Shown: one piece after another, positions 24,716 to 38,175 of the stretch
How positions within the stretch are numbered: position 1 is the stretch's first letter
How the letters are laid out: the number at the start of each line of letters is the position of its first letter
NCBI RefSeq assembly: GCF_020382885.2
Contig: NC_058499.1
Coordinates: forward strand, 3,778,001-3,842,000
Origin: Scatophagus argus
Taxonomy: Eukaryota; Chordata; Actinopteri; Scatophagidae
Direction of reading: 5' to 3'
Length of the DNA stretch: 64,000 nt
Program-made: the position numbers and the translations under genes
The notes under the pieces: generated by a model
Told to the model about the DNA's origin: nothing
The model's input: only the letters and a program-made list of their open reading frames with translations
Database searches by the model: none

Positions 24716-27514
24716 CCTCTATGAAACAGGGCAGCAGCGAAGGTTTTGGAGACTGAGAACGATTGTGCAGCAAAAGGGGAAATGAAGGAAAACAAATATT
24801 AACGCAGTTTCCGTCACTAACTTAGTCTTTGAAATACTTTTATCAATACTCCATGCCAGCAGAAAACTACTGTTTTATTCTTAAAGGAGGTCTAAGCTTA
24901 TGGTTTATGTATCTAATAATGACTTAATAGTGACTTTTTCCCATCATAATATTCTTATAGGGGATTGCTTTTGGTAATTTTGTATTTAAGGTGACCCACC
25001 TGGTTGTTTGGTAGTAGATATCTCTGTTATTCTGCTATAATTTTGCTGTACTGACTGTAAGGTTTGTCAGCAGCGACTTTACAATAGTGATATCACTGTA
25101 AAACTTATTCATTTGGAACGTCTCTGTCTCATTAATAAAATTCAGCTGATAATCTTGACTGACTCCTGACTCTGTGCTTGTCTCCGTCTCTCTGCCTGCA
25201 CGTTTTTCCCTGCCAGGTGTGTCTCTCGTGTCCCTCCAGTCCAGAGAGAAGCCGAGGGGCTGCGCCGGCTGCAATGGGAAAATCCGGGACCGTTTCATGC
25301 TGCAGGCGTTGGACAGGTACTGGCACGAGGACTGTCTGAAGTGCGCCTGCTGTGACTGCCGCCTGGGGCGGGTGGGCTCCACCCTCTACACCCGGGCAAA
25401 CCTCATCCTCTGCCGCAGAGACTACCTGAGGTAACTACAGCCCCTCTCCAGGTGTGCCTGCACTGAATGAGGGAAAACAAAACAAAAGGCGCATCACGCA
25501 GCTTCAAACAAATCTGTGTGTCTGACAGTAGATCCTCCCTCCAAGTAAGAGGGAACCGTCTTATAATGTGTGCAACAGAGATATCTGAGAGCCTCTCGTG
25601 GAGAACTTAGCACAAACTGAGTGAGGAAAGAATGCAGATTTACTTACACCAAGACAGATGTAGACATGAATGAGCGGTTTGTCATCAAGATTTTCCCACA
25701 TGCAGTAATGCACATGCCAGGACCACACAGAATAACAACTTCAAGTAAGCTTTCCAAACGTCGACTGCTGTGACTGTACAGGCTGTCTTGTCTAATTTAA
25801 TGAAACTTTCGGTCAAAAACAGTGCAGGCAGACAGATTTTAGACCGTCCACAGGAGCCTCACAGAAGGTTAGGGATACGACAAAGCAACTCAGCGAACAA
25901 ATCGAGTCCGTGTTTTAATGTGCTTCTCAAGTCTTGATTAATCATTTTGGCAGTCCGCATGAAAGTCTGCCAACGTCCTCTCTGCCATCGTTTTGAAAGC
26001 AGTGAAACGAAATACAGACGCGAAGGCCACACCTGGCTTCTCCCCTCGTTTCACTGTCACCCCACTTTGGCACATGGCAGGTGAAGAAGCTCAGCTGTGG
26101 CAACGACGAGTATATGGAAACAAAACGTTACGTTAACAAGGTTAGAAACTTGATTTTTATTGGACGGGGAGGTCTTTAAGTGTATCACTCCGAGCCAAGG
26201 AAACACCATACTGATGTGTCTGCGCTTACGTCGCTATCTGCCATGTAAGAGGGCTGGAAGTTCGAAACGCTGTGAAGCACTTGAGACTCTTCAGATAAAG
26301 ATAAATGTTTTCAGATTGCATGAACAGCTCCTTTATAAAAACCTTCAGAGTGAGGCTATTCATCACCCAACCTCTGGGGTCTGTGAATCACAATTAATAT
26401 AATTTATTTAAAGTGTGTTTTTAACTATACCGTAGATTTAAACAGGTTTCCACCCTTACAATCTTTTAACCATGAATCTTGATGACACCACTAATACACA
26501 AACCTAAACCCGACCCGAACGGCTCTTCTGAGAGTTATATACCCTTCATTTTCTTGCCTGAAATAACGACGTCTGGTGTCAGGTCAGCAGGAGAACTCCT
26601 GATATCTCAGCCACATTGCTGAACTCATGTGTTAGTCTCATGTACAATCCAGCTGGATTTGGTTGGAGCTAAGTCTCTCATTAGCTGCGCTGCACTTAAG
26701 AGACCAAAACCCCTTTTGACAGTTAAATTGGCTAGATTGCCTCCTGTTTTCCTCATCATCGCAAGGGTGCAGAGCAAAAGCCTTTGAAGAGCAGGATTAA
26801 AACCATGTGATTTCTTTTAATTGGACCATTAGTAGAGAATTAGCATTGAGCTTCGTAGCCTCGTTAAGGAGAATGAAGAAACCCACCAGGTGCCTGCTCA
26901 GGGCTCAGGCTCGTTAGATCTGAACATTCGGTTAATTAGGAGCCGCTTTTGTTCCAGTGCTGGTCACTCATTTGATGACGTTTTTCATTGTTGTGCGAAG
27001 CTCTGGCTTACACATGCTTGGAGCTTTCCTCCCTCCTTCTGTGGATGTCGTTTTTCATAATGGTTCCTGCCCAAACCTCCTTTTCTATTTGGCCTCTAAT
27101 GGAATATGGAAATCAGCAGCGGCCACTTATCTTCATGTGTGTCAGGCTCTTGGGGAGCCGCTTGTTCATTCTTTTAGAGGTGAATGAGAGGTGAAGCAAT
27201 CTGCAGCTGGTCAGCACTGAGCCACAGAGTGTTTAAGAACAGCACAGGGTTTGTTCTCAGGTAGTTTGAGGACATAGTTCAAATGTTGTCAGATACATTT
27301 TTAGTTTCACAAGAGCGCAGTAAGTTGACTCTCAGCTTCCCGGTCCTTTAAGGCAAAAAAGTGACATTTTCATATCAGTGAATCCCATTTTGCTGCTCTC
27401 TATCAGCAGCCGATATCCAACTCGTATCCAGTTTAACAAAGCTTTTACATTTTGCACTCACGTCACTTGTGTGAAAACTCTCCTGGTTCACAACAAGTCA
27501 AGCAGCTGAAGTTT

Positions 27515-27561
<47 letters not shown>

Positions 27562-28977
27562 TGAGTATGTCGGCAGAAACAGATGATCACTGGTACAGGA
27601 GCTTTCTCACATTGTCCTCACATGTTTAACTGCGATCCTTTAATCACAGCCTATACGCCAGGCCAGTCATTCAGTCATTTGTTGTTCCCTCAGGGTGAAC
27701 TGTAATTAACTTTGCCTCAAGTGCGGAGCCACAGGTCAAAATGTAAATACTTTAATTTGTGACCATATCACTGCAGAAAAACAAACAAACAAACAAAAAA
27801 CAGACATCCCCTTTGGCCTCGGCTGTACTTTGTTCAGTGCTGATTAGCAGATTAGCATGCTAACACGTCAAACTACGATGGTGAGCACGGAATCTGCCAA
27901 ACCTGATCATGAGAATGGATGTACGCTAATCCTGTTAATTAGCTAACATTAGCAGCATTGCATCAGTGTTAACATTTAGCTATGATGCCAGCTCAGACGT
28001 TATTTTGCCTGTAGACTGCTGACACTGCTGCAGTTATCTCCCTCCGTGTGGGAGATGTATCATGACTGTTTCTCATTTTTTCAAGTTCAATCTCTCATAA
28101 CTCCTACTCAGAATTATAACAAGGAGGCTGAGTTGAATGTTCCCACTCGAGTGCTCGTAATCATCCGCACAATGAGATGTAAGGGCTGCATTAGTAGCAG
28201 CAGCAGCAGCAAAGTCAGCAATTATTCGTGGAAATGTAGTTTACCAATTTAAAACAAGTGATTATTTGCAACTTCTGTGGCACTGACTCAGACGCAGGGT
28301 CCTGTGGAGCCCCCCGTCCATTATCCCAGTGTTGTTTTCCTCTTCAGCTCATGGCTGCAATGTGTCCAAGTGCGTCCAGACTACAGGTCTGCTTGTCGCC
28401 CTTTTGTCCCTCTGCAGGCTCTTTGGGGTGACGGGGAACTGTGCAGCCTGCAGTAAGCTGATCCCTGCCTTTGAGATGGTGATGAGAGCCAGAGACAACG
28501 TCTACCATTTAGACTGCTTCGCATGTCAGCTCTGTCGCCAGAGGTAAGATTAGGGAAGCAATTAGCCAGAGGGATCAAATTCAGTCAGCTAATCTAAGGG
28601 GGTGTACTGGTAAGCTCACCGGTCATCGTGAGCACATTGCCAATGCATTATAAGCAGAATGCGATGAAATTTACTGCACAGTTTAGAACCTTGAGGAGTT
28701 GAAGAGTTTCTATATCACTTTGATTAGTTTTTCTGATTTTCATAGCAGTAGATGTGATCATTGCAATGGATGCATGCTGAAAATATGCCTGAAACTCTCT
28801 GGGACCTCATGATTCACTGCAGCTCAAGCAAGAACCAAGACCCAGTTCCATATTTTTATTTCTCTCTGCAGATTTTGCGTGGGAGACAAGTTTTTCCTCA
28901 AGAACAACATGATCCTGTGCCAGCTGGACTATGAAGGAGGCCATCTTAACGGCAGCACAGAGCGGCAGCCTCAATAA
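24618..28977 (+). CDS. lmo1: LIM-only protein 1 (transcriptional co-regulator)
   Basis: Four coding exons: 24618-24639, 25217-25430, 28418-28543 and 28872-28977. GT-AG junctions are in phase, giving 155 aa against about 156 in mammals. The protein is two tandem LIM zinc-binding domains and little else. LIM1 ligands are C23, C26, H44, C47, C50, C53, C73 and D76. LIM2 ligands are C87, C90, H109, C112, C115, C118, C137 and D140. All sixteen are present. The N-terminus MVLDKEE and the tail [11 protein letters not shown] match LMO1 better than LMO3, which lacks this start and ends differently; [10 protein letters not shown] also fits LMO1. LMO proteins bind no DNA. They bridge LDB1 and bHLH/GATA factors in nuclear complexes, and LMO1 acts in neural development and is an oncogene in T-cell leukaemia and neuroblastoma. 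Downstream ric3 is its known neighbour in other vertebrates. Intron 2 (25431-28417) carries a (CAG)15 tract and enhancer-like sequence. Confidence 0.96.
24688..24715 (+). repeat. (TG)n microsatellite in lmo1 intron 1
   Basis: About thirteen TG units lie 49 nt downstream of the first lmo1 splice donor. Confidence 0.85.
26690..27190. promoter_or_regulatory. Candidate conserved enhancer in lmo1 intron 2
   Basis: About 500 nt of non-repetitive intronic sequence carries several homeodomain-type cores (TTTTAATTGG, AGAATTAGC, GGTTAATTAGG) and no splice-linked coding exon. Open frames across it (26957-27194) are not connected in phase to lmo1 exons by plausible splice sites. The call rests on sequence texture only. 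Confidence 0.3.
27515..27560 (+). repeat. (GCA/CAG)15 trinucleotide repeat in lmo1 intron 2
   Basis: Fifteen uninterrupted units lie in the intron, likely polymorphic in length. Confidence 0.95.
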
Positions 28978-29515
28978 GAGGTAACATTGTGATGACGATG
29001 AATTACAGTCCCAGACAGCAGCTTGGACAGTTTGAACTAAACCATGCGCTGAGATATCTGGAAGGTACACAAGTGAGCTCACAAGCTCATCCCAAATATG
29101 ACCATATGTAGGCACGAGACTTCAAACCAGACGCTGCTGACACTAGCAAGAGAACGCAAACAACTGCTGCAGCGTTTTATCTTTGAAAACGTCTGCATTG
29201 TGTGACATTTGGTATGGATGCACATGTTGAGTTATGAGGGCAGACTGAAAAAAAATGGATGGATGTCTGATAATTTAATCCTTATCGTGCATCACACAGG
29301 GGCCTTTCTCGAGTTTGAGGACGCTGGGGACTTAGTCAGGACCTCCTTCAGGGGGTGAAAAGGTTAAATCCATCTGCCAGCTTGCAGAGGTGGCCTGTTC
29401 AAGAAATAGAAATTGCCAGACATTTGAGTTATATGACATATGAGCTGCTTTGTCTTTGATATGTCACAATAGGTTCCTTAAAGTAATATATCAATAAAAT
29501 GCTGAAGTGGCTGGC
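28978..29515 (+). other. Likely lmo1 3' untranslated region
   Basis: Non-coding sequence follows the lmo1 stop codon. The first canonical poly(A) signal is AATAAA at 29493-29498, which would give a 3'UTR of about 530 nt. The end is inferred. Confidence 0.5.
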
Positions 29516-32500
29516 AGAGTCCACACCACAACTCTAACCGTCCCTTTGATGGGCGACAGAAGCACCGACAACCAATCAAAATGCGTATGTGAAGAGCCTG
29601 TACTACTGCTTCCACCACGGTTTGTTACTCTTCATTAGGAATGAAAAGCAAATCACCAGTTGTGCACGAGTGGACTTTACAACACAACAGTTCTCAGTGG
29701 TCTTACATGAAGCAAAATGTTAAATCCTGACATTTCCAACACTGGAAAAATTTAAAAAACATTTTAAAATGGAAGAGTCCTCACATAAAACCACTCCATC
29801 GCCATAAATCACAGTGTGTCTGAGCTTATTATTATTATTGTTATCATGCTGGTGAAATCCTAAAAACAGTACAGTTACTGTGGTTTAGAAATTGTATATT
29901 TTAGGTTTGTTGCTTTTTCACTCAGTATTTCATCCCTTCAGTAAAAACACAACAACGAGGTGGCATAACTTCAGAGAGATGACATTAGATGCTCCATCAG
30001 TGCTGCTGCACAAACTCCAAAATGTCTTACAGACAGAAAACAGGCTGACGTCAGGTTTGGTAAACGGGAGCGTAAAGTATGCAGTTTTCCAGCAGTTAGC
30101 TCTCACTGGAAGCCACTGTGAATCCTGCAGGTTTAAACACGTCCAGAGTCGTTCTTCCAAGCTCTAAGCTGCAGAGGAATAAATCCGTGAGCGGAGCTGT
30201 TCGTCCATCGAGCCCCTGGATGGGCGTGAGCAGCGGTCAGCTGTGAAGGCAGATGGGACAAGTTTGAAAGCAAGTGCAGCAAATACCACAAAGTCCACAA
30301 AATTACGAGGGTTTCAGGGTCTGCCTTGGTTCAAAAACGGACTCTAAAGCCACCAGCAACCCAGCCTATCATTATGATACTAAGTCTACAGCTACAGTTC
30401 GTAAAATCACGCCACACTGGACATCTGATGGACTCTGGAAAGTTCGAGTTCTTAGAGCTCTGGTTGGTTTTAGTTCATGTTGAGACATTTTTAGACTTTT
30501 CGAGCACTTTTCTGACTGTTTTTATCAATTTCATTGCTCACTGAGGTGAGAAATGAGGAATCTTTAATGCACATGGTCAGATGGTTGCCCTTCGTTGTAT
30601 ATTTTGTTTGGAGTGCATTAAAATGGGAGTCTGCTTTAGAAATGCGGCTCCAGCACTGTAATTTTGATAAAATGGCTACAGTGAAGGTTTTTTGGCTTCC
30701 AGATGCTGTAACTCTTCCTGACTTTTCTCAAGAGACCCAAATAGTTTTGTTGTTGTTGGATTTTTTTTGTAGATTTATTTAAACTTCTGTCAGAGGCGTC
30801 TAAACGTGACCACTGGAACACTGCTTTTTATATGTGGGTGATTTTACTTGGCTCTCGCCCGTCTCAAATCTTAATTTCGCGGACACGAGCTTCTTGCCTC
30901 TGCATTAATGTGGATAAGAACCAGTTACATTAAACAATAATATGAAAAATCAGATTCTGCAAATTGACATTGAATTGAAATCTGTTCAGCGCATTCAACT
31001 CCAGCTGAGTTACAAAACCACAGGGAATTAGCTGCATTCAAGCTCATTAATCCCCAACGCAATACTGAAGGGAAAACAGGGAAATGTACTTAAAGGGTAA
31101 AGCTCTTCTCATGGGATGTGTTGACGAATAACTCCTGCCTTATTCTTTAAAAGACAAGACAAAAATGTATCAGCTATTAATTTCTGACTGAGTGAGAAGC
31201 AGGATTTAGAAAGTGGAGCTGAGTTTGCATCCCCAGAGAAGAAGTTCCACTAACTTTATAAGACAGCCTGATGTTTACAGTGTAAATGTCGCTGCATGAA
31301 GCAATGAAATACTTGGTGGTTCCTACTGGTACTTTCTTGTGGAAGAAAACAAGACTTTGACTATCTGAGACACTAAAATGTTGCTTTGAGAAATTTGTTT
31401 TTTCAGTTAATATTTTTCTCAACAACAACAAATCACAATGGCAACAATAAGTGCAACCAAAAAATCCAGTGTGATGCAGTGGATTAACAAGGCAGGTGTT
31501 CGTTAGTCAGCCGAAGCAGCTGCAGGTGTGCAGTGAACACGTCCTTTGTTCAGAGTTTAAAATCAAAGAGACGAGAGTCTGAGGTTTGAGCTCAGCCTGC
31601 AGTTTGCTCCGTTGCAGGAGAACCTCGTTTTGCCTCCGATCGCATAGAAGAGGATCTTCAAACTGAAGCCAGTCGTGCGACCTCAGAGTATGATATGCAA
31701 AAATAAGAACATCTGGCTCAAATAAGTGGCAAGTTTAACCTCACAAATAATGCACTCAGTGTTTGCACTGAAGCGCAACATCTAAGGTTTTCTGGGGCCA
31801 GTCAGGAGTCCACTGTGCTGACTTTCATTTGAGACAGAAGTAACTCGACTGCATCAATCATTCACACAAGCAGCAGACGTGAACGCCATGTCTGAAGCCA
31901 CATCTCCAACAGTAAAGCAGCAAAATCAAACAATCACCAGTCATAAAAAACATCAGTTCCTGATAGCCTTCCTCTGCAGTCAGAAATGTGTTTCTCTTCT
32001 TGTTCCCACACTTTGTTTGAGTTCAGTGATGTATGTGCAACAGGAGGCTGTTTTCACGTTTCAACTGCTGAAAGTTTCTCTGTACCCACTGAAAATGTGA
32101 CTTTAAGGGCCTACGAGCACGATTTGTGACGTGATTTTGTCTTACTGAATGATGAGAGACAAATTATTCCTTGATCCTGTTTGAATTGTGCCACAAATTA
32201 CACGTATGACACTTTTCAATTTGTAAGATGACTCAAGAAACAGTTTGTTTAAAGAAAAAAGCTGAGTGTTGAACGAGATGACGTCCCTTTGTGTGTGTGT
32301 GTGTGTGTGTGTGTGTGGTCTTTTTAATTACGTGTTTTCACAGTCTTATACTTCACAACTGCTGCTTGTTGCAAAATGATCTTAAATTGACTTTAAAGTG
32401 CTTAAAGTATTTGTCTTCACTTCTCTGTCGTGGTCCAATCTGAAACACACTCTGAGTGTGATGCTGAAGCTTGAAGCCTGCTGAGTGTTTGTGCTTTACA

Positions 32501-34080
32501 GTGAAGCAGGAGACATTTTGTGTCCAGCAGGAAAACTTAAGTGAACAAAGACTGTGGACTTTTTAATGAAGGAGAAGGAGAAGATTAATTTTTAAGAATA
32601 TTATAATTTGCAGAAATTATAATGTTATTGATTTGTTTATCATGGAAAAAAAGCCACATGAGACACACATTATTATTTCTAAGGCTAAAGGGAGATTTTC
32701 CAAACACGGATACTGTTGTAAAGTTGCAACGTGTCTTTCTTTGAAATACAAAATCATAAAATTTGCGTTTTTCCAATATAAAAAAATATTATTTTCTGTT
32801 TAAAGAGCCCTCATAGGAAATCACACAACCATTTGTTCGTGATGTAAACCACAATGTACTGTTGGACAAATTACTTTCCTGCAATTAGTGGACACATAAA
32901 GCTGATCAAATGTTTTTGTTGAGCCTCTAAAACCACACGGAGTGAGTGACCTGCAGCTGTTTCATGTTTTCTTCCTCTGCAGATCAGCAGCAGTCGGCTC
33001 ATCAGCTTCCTCTTTCAGACTGAACCATGCATGGAAACAAAAAAGCTAATGGGACATGTTTCCAGCACCCCATGACTGAACTCTTCATTACAGAGCTGCG
33101 TGGTCACCACCCTGAAAACCGACTGATCAGATGGACCAGAGGTCAGCCAGGAAGCGGAGATGGACTGACGAAGCTATCAGGAGGATGTTTTCCAGAGCAC
33201 TTAACGTGGACTGTGAGGGTTTCTCTCTTATTCGACATTCAGCAAATAATTTGAAGAGACTGGTCGCCAAGCTTGAAATATTAGATGGCTGGAGAGAAGC
33301 CAGTCAGGGCCACACATTGCATCAACCAAGTCATCCATCACAGAGAAAAATACCAAGTTGTCTTTTTTAAACTTCTCTTTGATTGTCAAAAAATTGTTCT
33401 GGCGGTCACTGAACCCCACCCATCTGACACGTACGAAGCCCATAAACAAAATGACAAATATTTGCAAATGCAGTTTGTCTCAATTCAACCACCGAGGAGG
33501 CTCAACCGTTTGTCCTTCATCTCTCTGCCTGTCGACTCTGAAGACTCGACTGAACCGAGTGGGATTTCAAACCCGTCCAACAGTTTCCATCTCAAGCTGG
33601 TTTTTTTTCTTGACTAATTAAAATGAATTCTAATTTGAGTTTGTGTGTTCATTATTTATGTACTAAAGTGACCAGAAGTCAGTGCCATCACATGGAAAAC
33701 AACAATAACAGTAATAACAATAAAATAAGAACAATAATAATAATAAAAAACTACCAACTAGTTCTTAAAAGTACATCATAACTTGGAAACTGTTTATATA
33801 GTTTAAATTACATTCAAACTAATTTTGCGTTATTCCAGGAAGAGAAACAATAATGAAATCAGGATTAAATTGATATAACTCGATTTTACAGGTAAAATCG
33901 AGTTAAATCAGGTGGTATATTTGGAGAAAGTCTTCATTGCCAAGACTTTTTTTAATTTCACACCAAGCAGCATTTTACAGTTAAGAATTTATTTATTCGG
34001 ATTGCAAACATCAAGTACAAAGGTGCAGAAAGAAACTACGTAGAATGGATATACCGAGAGATGGTGCTTTAGCGCCACCC
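29516..34080. other. Intergenic DNA between lmo1 and ric3
   Basis: No gene recognised. It contains a (GT)14 microsatellite at 32291-32318 and AT-rich stretches, including (AAT)n-like sequence at about 33700-33755. Open frames of up to about 110 codons near 33030-33620 overlap each other in different frames and show no family resemblance. Confidence 0.55.
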
Positions 34081-34244
34081 AGTGGTGAAGCACACCCGTT
34101 ACAGCTGCGGCGCACTTCCGTTCCTCCGCTCAACAAGGAAGTTCGACCGATGGATGAGAAACGACATCAACCTGCTCCCGTCTCCCGTTGAACCGGTCAG
34201 AAATCAGAGTGTTTCCACGGGAAGGTCGCCGCTTTCCTGTCGCT

Positions 34245-37200
34245 ATGGCGATGTCAACATTTCAGAAGGTGACCCTCGCGACGTGCCTCGTGCTGTGCGT
34301 CGCTCTGCTGCTTCCCAAAATGCTGTTATCCCGCGTGAGGAAGGATGCTGCTGAGCGGCCGGAAGGTGCGTCTGCTTTCACGTTTCCTCTGAATCCGTCG
34401 AAATGGCCTCAGCTCCACGCACGGTGGCCTTTCACACTGCGGACTGACGCTTCTGATGTGTTAGCATTTAACATTGTGAGATAATGTGTACGTTGGTATT
34501 TCACCGCTGCATCATTACATTTTCCTCCCTAAAGGGGGCGCCATATACACCGTTTCGCACCTGATTTATTGATGCGAATGGGACTGGGGGAAAAAAAAAC
34601 AGTTGAATTTCAGCATAAACTGAAGATTAAAACCTTTAAACAACTCGTCCTGCCCAAAATAATCACATTTTACAGCAGGACTGAATCAGTAACTTGTTCA
34701 TATTCTGGACATTTGTTGTTTTTCTGGCTCAGATTGTGCTGTTGTAGATCAGTCATGTTTTTCCCAGTTGACTCCCAGGTGAATCCTCCTCCTCCTCCTC
34801 CTCCACCACCTCACGTGTCTTGCCCTCCCGGTAGGTTCAGGTCGCCTCCCCCCGATGATGCACCGTCAGATGGCCCCGGATGGTCGAGGCCAGAGAGCTG
34901 CAGGCTCCGGCTTCTCCAGAGCACACAACCCCGAGGCCATAGCCAGGGCCAAAGGAGCGGGAACAGGGGCGGGAACCGGCGGCAAATCCAACCTGGCAGG
35001 ACAGATCATCCCTGTGTACGGCTTCGGGATCTTGCTCTACATCCTCTACATACTGTTTAAGGTGAAACACTGGAGACTGAAGCCACGGCTCCTGGATGAT
35101 AAAACTGCATTGACAGAGTTGGTGTAAGAAGTACAAACAGAAATCCTGTGTTTTCAGTGTTCTGACGTTGTTATTGTCTACCCTTTAGATCACATCCAAG
35201 GGGAACAGTAAGCCATCAGAGGGCAGGTTTCCTTCGGTTCGGTCGGAGAACATGAAGAGAAAGATCAGTGAGTATCACTAAATGTCAGTTAGCATTTAGG
35301 AACTTTTAGCACTTAGATCACATTTGTTAAAAAAAAAAAAACATTAGATGAATTAGAGACAAGACCTCAAGATTAAATGAGGACCTTCATGTATTTCTCA
35401 TTTGTTTTCCTCCTCATGACTCACTGATGATTACTAATCTGATGAGTGCTGTTACAGAACAGAAACAAACAAACAAACAGAATGATATGGAACTGGGGGG
35501 TAAAGAAAACTATAACAGCTGATTCTGCTGAAATCAGAATTAACTGGACATAACGGCATAAAAATCCAGAAGAGCTTCATTTTCATTAGATTAATAAAAA
35601 GCTTTTCTGTAGCTGTGTGTGTGTGTGTGTGTCACAGTCCCAGAAATCTTTGAGGCTGACGTTCATCTTTAAAGTGCATTAACACAATGAGAAATAAACT
35701 AATCTTGCCTGTCTTCTGGCGTATTGATTCCCATAAAGTGTCATAGCTTAAAAAGATGAACTGCAGCCCAGCCAGACTGTGAAAAAGAGAACTTTCTCAT
35801 CATTTTCCAAACGAGTGGAACTGGCTGCATTCGGCAGTGGTGCTCAGTTCTGCTCTGCTCTGTAGTTCATGTGAGCTCAGGCTGTGCTGAGACACTTTCT
35901 CCTCTCCAGCCGACTTCCAGTTGGCTCAGCTGCAGGAGAAACTGAGGGAAACGGAGCTGGTGATGGAGAACATCGTTTCCAACGCGCACCACAGTCCTGA
36001 CAGGTGGGTGTGTGTCTTTACTGAGGAGCCTCCACCTCCCTCTCTTTTCCCCGACAGAAGCGACTTGTTTGGTCGAGCTCACTGGTTTGTTTGATCTCTT
36101 AGTGCTTTTAAGAATTGAACTTGAATGTCTGCTTTAAAAATCTAAAATATTTGTTTGTCAGTTACGCCGGTGGGCTGTGGTTAAAATGGGAATGTGTTAG
36201 TTAATTTGTTGTTTTCTGACGCAATCCTCACAAATTCAAACTGATTAGTGCCCGAGCCATCGAAAAGAAAATGTGCTACGTCGCATTTTACATTAAAATA
36301 TGAAGCATTTTGTTAATCAGCATCAGTCCCTAAATTAGGCACAAGATGGGCTGGCCAGTATCAGTGTTGTGGAAGCATGTGTGGGTAACGAGGGTTAAAG
36401 GTGGACAAATCAAAACTATAACATCTGCTTGACTTCACTACAGTGAGTGTTTGAGACCCTAAAGTGCTCCTCAGTCCAGGAATGGAAGGCGTTCAGGACT
36501 GTTGAGTTTTGTGCCTGTGCTGCAGGGTGAAGGGGGTGACGGCGGATCAGGAGGAGAACCTCCTGCAGCAGCTGACCGAGATAACTCGGGTGATGCAGGA
36601 GGGCCAGCTGGTGGACAACGTGGCTCCAGAGAAGAAGAGCCAGGATGACTGGGAAGGTATGTGAACGCTGCACGCTGAGTTACCAGGTTTAAAATAGTCT
36701 CACATCACCACCCCATGGGAGCCTTTCAGCATGTTTTAGCACATTAACATAAAATAAAATGTCATCTGATAACCAGTCAGTATTTCCCTTCGTCCTGCAG
36801 TAAGAAACAAAACGATAAAAGACTGCTAATGTTTTGTTTGGTGATGCACTCGCGAGAAGAAACTGTTTTAAGCACTCACACAAAAGTGGAATGCTGGATT
36901 CGAGTGTTCTTGGTTTTTTTGACGCTCAAAATGACGCTCAAAATGACCACATTCGGATTAGAATTTTCACAGGGTTTGTGCTTTGCGTTTTGATTTTCCA
37001 GTGCAGTTCAGCAGTGAACTAACATGCAGCTTCTACCATAAAACACTCTCCTCTTAACGCTTTGCCATGATTTCTTGAGGTTCATTTAAAGTCTCAGCAG
37101 GTTCTGATTCTGTATTTGCATGAACTGAAACCAGCGGCATCCTGGATGGCAGGAAGTCAGTTTGATACGCATGATTAGTGATTAAATCACCAGAATACTG

Positions 37201-37766
37201 AAAAGTACCCAAAAACACAGATTGATTTTCTGTCGTCGGGTGGTGGATCAGTTTCAGACTCATAAAATTTCTTTAAAATGTCTGCAGGTTATCCTGAGGA
37301 GCCCCAGCAGTACTGGGAACATTCCCACTGCTTTTGTCAGCACAGCCAGCAGCACCACAGTCCACAGACGGAGACGGAGGCTGAGAGGACGCGGGCTGAT
37401 GGAGCCGAGTGGGAAAACATTCCTGAAGACGTTACAGGTGGAGGAGAGACTGAGGAAGCGGAGGATCTGAGTCGAGATGCTGTGAGAGGATCGGGTGAAG
37501 AGGACGTAGGGCCAGGGCTTGAAGGCGGCGTGAATGAGAATGCCCACATGCATGAGTCCAAGGAGACAGGAGGTGAGATTGATCTGGGTGTCCTAGAGGA
37601 GGACCTGGCTGGAGTCCTGAAGGAGCTGGAGCTCTCCCTGCAGATGACGTCCATGATGGAGCAGGAGAAGATGGAGGACCTCACCAGGTGGACGGAGAAA
37701 GAAACTCCCTGCAGCACGGTCAGACGGAGAAACAGGAGGAGGCGAGCAAAGAAAGCCTCACGCTGA
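34245..37766 (+). CDS. ric3: RIC3, chaperone for nicotinic acetylcholine receptors
   Basis: Six coding exons: 34245-34365, 34835-35061, 35189-35267, 35910-36003, 36526-36656 and 37288-37766. All are GT-AG and in phase, giving 376 aa against about 369 in human. The start MAMSTFQKVTL matches the family N-terminus. The first hydrophobic segment lies at about residues 9-28, followed by a Pro/Gly/Thr-rich linker (with GAGTGAGTGGKSN). The second membrane segment, GQIIPVYGFGILLYILYILF, ends at residue 115. A predicted coiled coil follows (FQLAQLQEKLRETELVMENI, about residues 144-163), then the conserved block with LTEITRVMQEG and DDWE. The acidic C-terminal half ends in a second heptad-like segment (DLAGVLKELELSLQMTSMM) and a very basic tail (RRRNRRRRAKKASR). 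RIC3 resides in the endoplasmic reticulum and promotes folding and assembly of alpha7 nicotinic and 5-HT3 receptors. It lies head-to-tail after lmo1 and is convergent with psma1. Confidence 0.95.
35615..35632 (+). repeat. Short (TG)n in ric3 intron 3
   Basis: Nine TG units lie between the third and fourth ric3 exons. Confidence 0.85.
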
Positions 37767-38175
37767 CCTCCGGCGGCATGGCAGCACAGAAACTTCCTGT
37801 CGGTGTCGGTGTTTGTGAGGACAGTTTCTTGTCTTAAATCTGGTCTCGTCAGATGGACGGAAGCATGAAATGAATGGCTGAAAATGTGTTGCCAGCCTTG
37901 TTTGAGGTGAAGTGTGTATACAGAGCACAATTTTCTATCACTAACCTTAGCCTTGGCTCAAACAGGAATAAGTATAGTTTATTGATTAGTGTAGAAATTC
38001 CTAAGGTTTTTAATTCAAACTGATGTGTCAGCATTAGATGTAAAACTGTCTGTGAACAAAGCCAGTGTTAGTAGTTCTGCTAGGCGAGTGTTGAGTTCAT
38101 CGTATTTGATCTGTCAAGGCCTTTCACACATTTTCTGCCTCTTTTCCTGCCAAATAATAAAGTTATTCACAGCAG
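37767..38175 (+). other. ric3 3' untranslated region
   Basis: Non-coding sequence from the ric3 stop to a poly(A) signal AATAAA at 38156-38161. This predicts a 3'UTR of about 400 nt that ends about 600 nt before the predicted psma1 3' end coming from the other strand. Confidence 0.6.

Noticed and set aside
24454-24795. Arg-rich and Ser/Pro-rich frames near the lmo1 start
   Set aside because: Produced by the (GGA)n/(GAA)n leader tract and the (TG)n repeat; the real frame here is only the first seven codons of lmo1.
34569-35060. 163-codon + strand frame across ric3 exon 2
   Set aside because: It is out of frame with ric3; the ric3 frame has the conserved membrane segment and correct splice borders.
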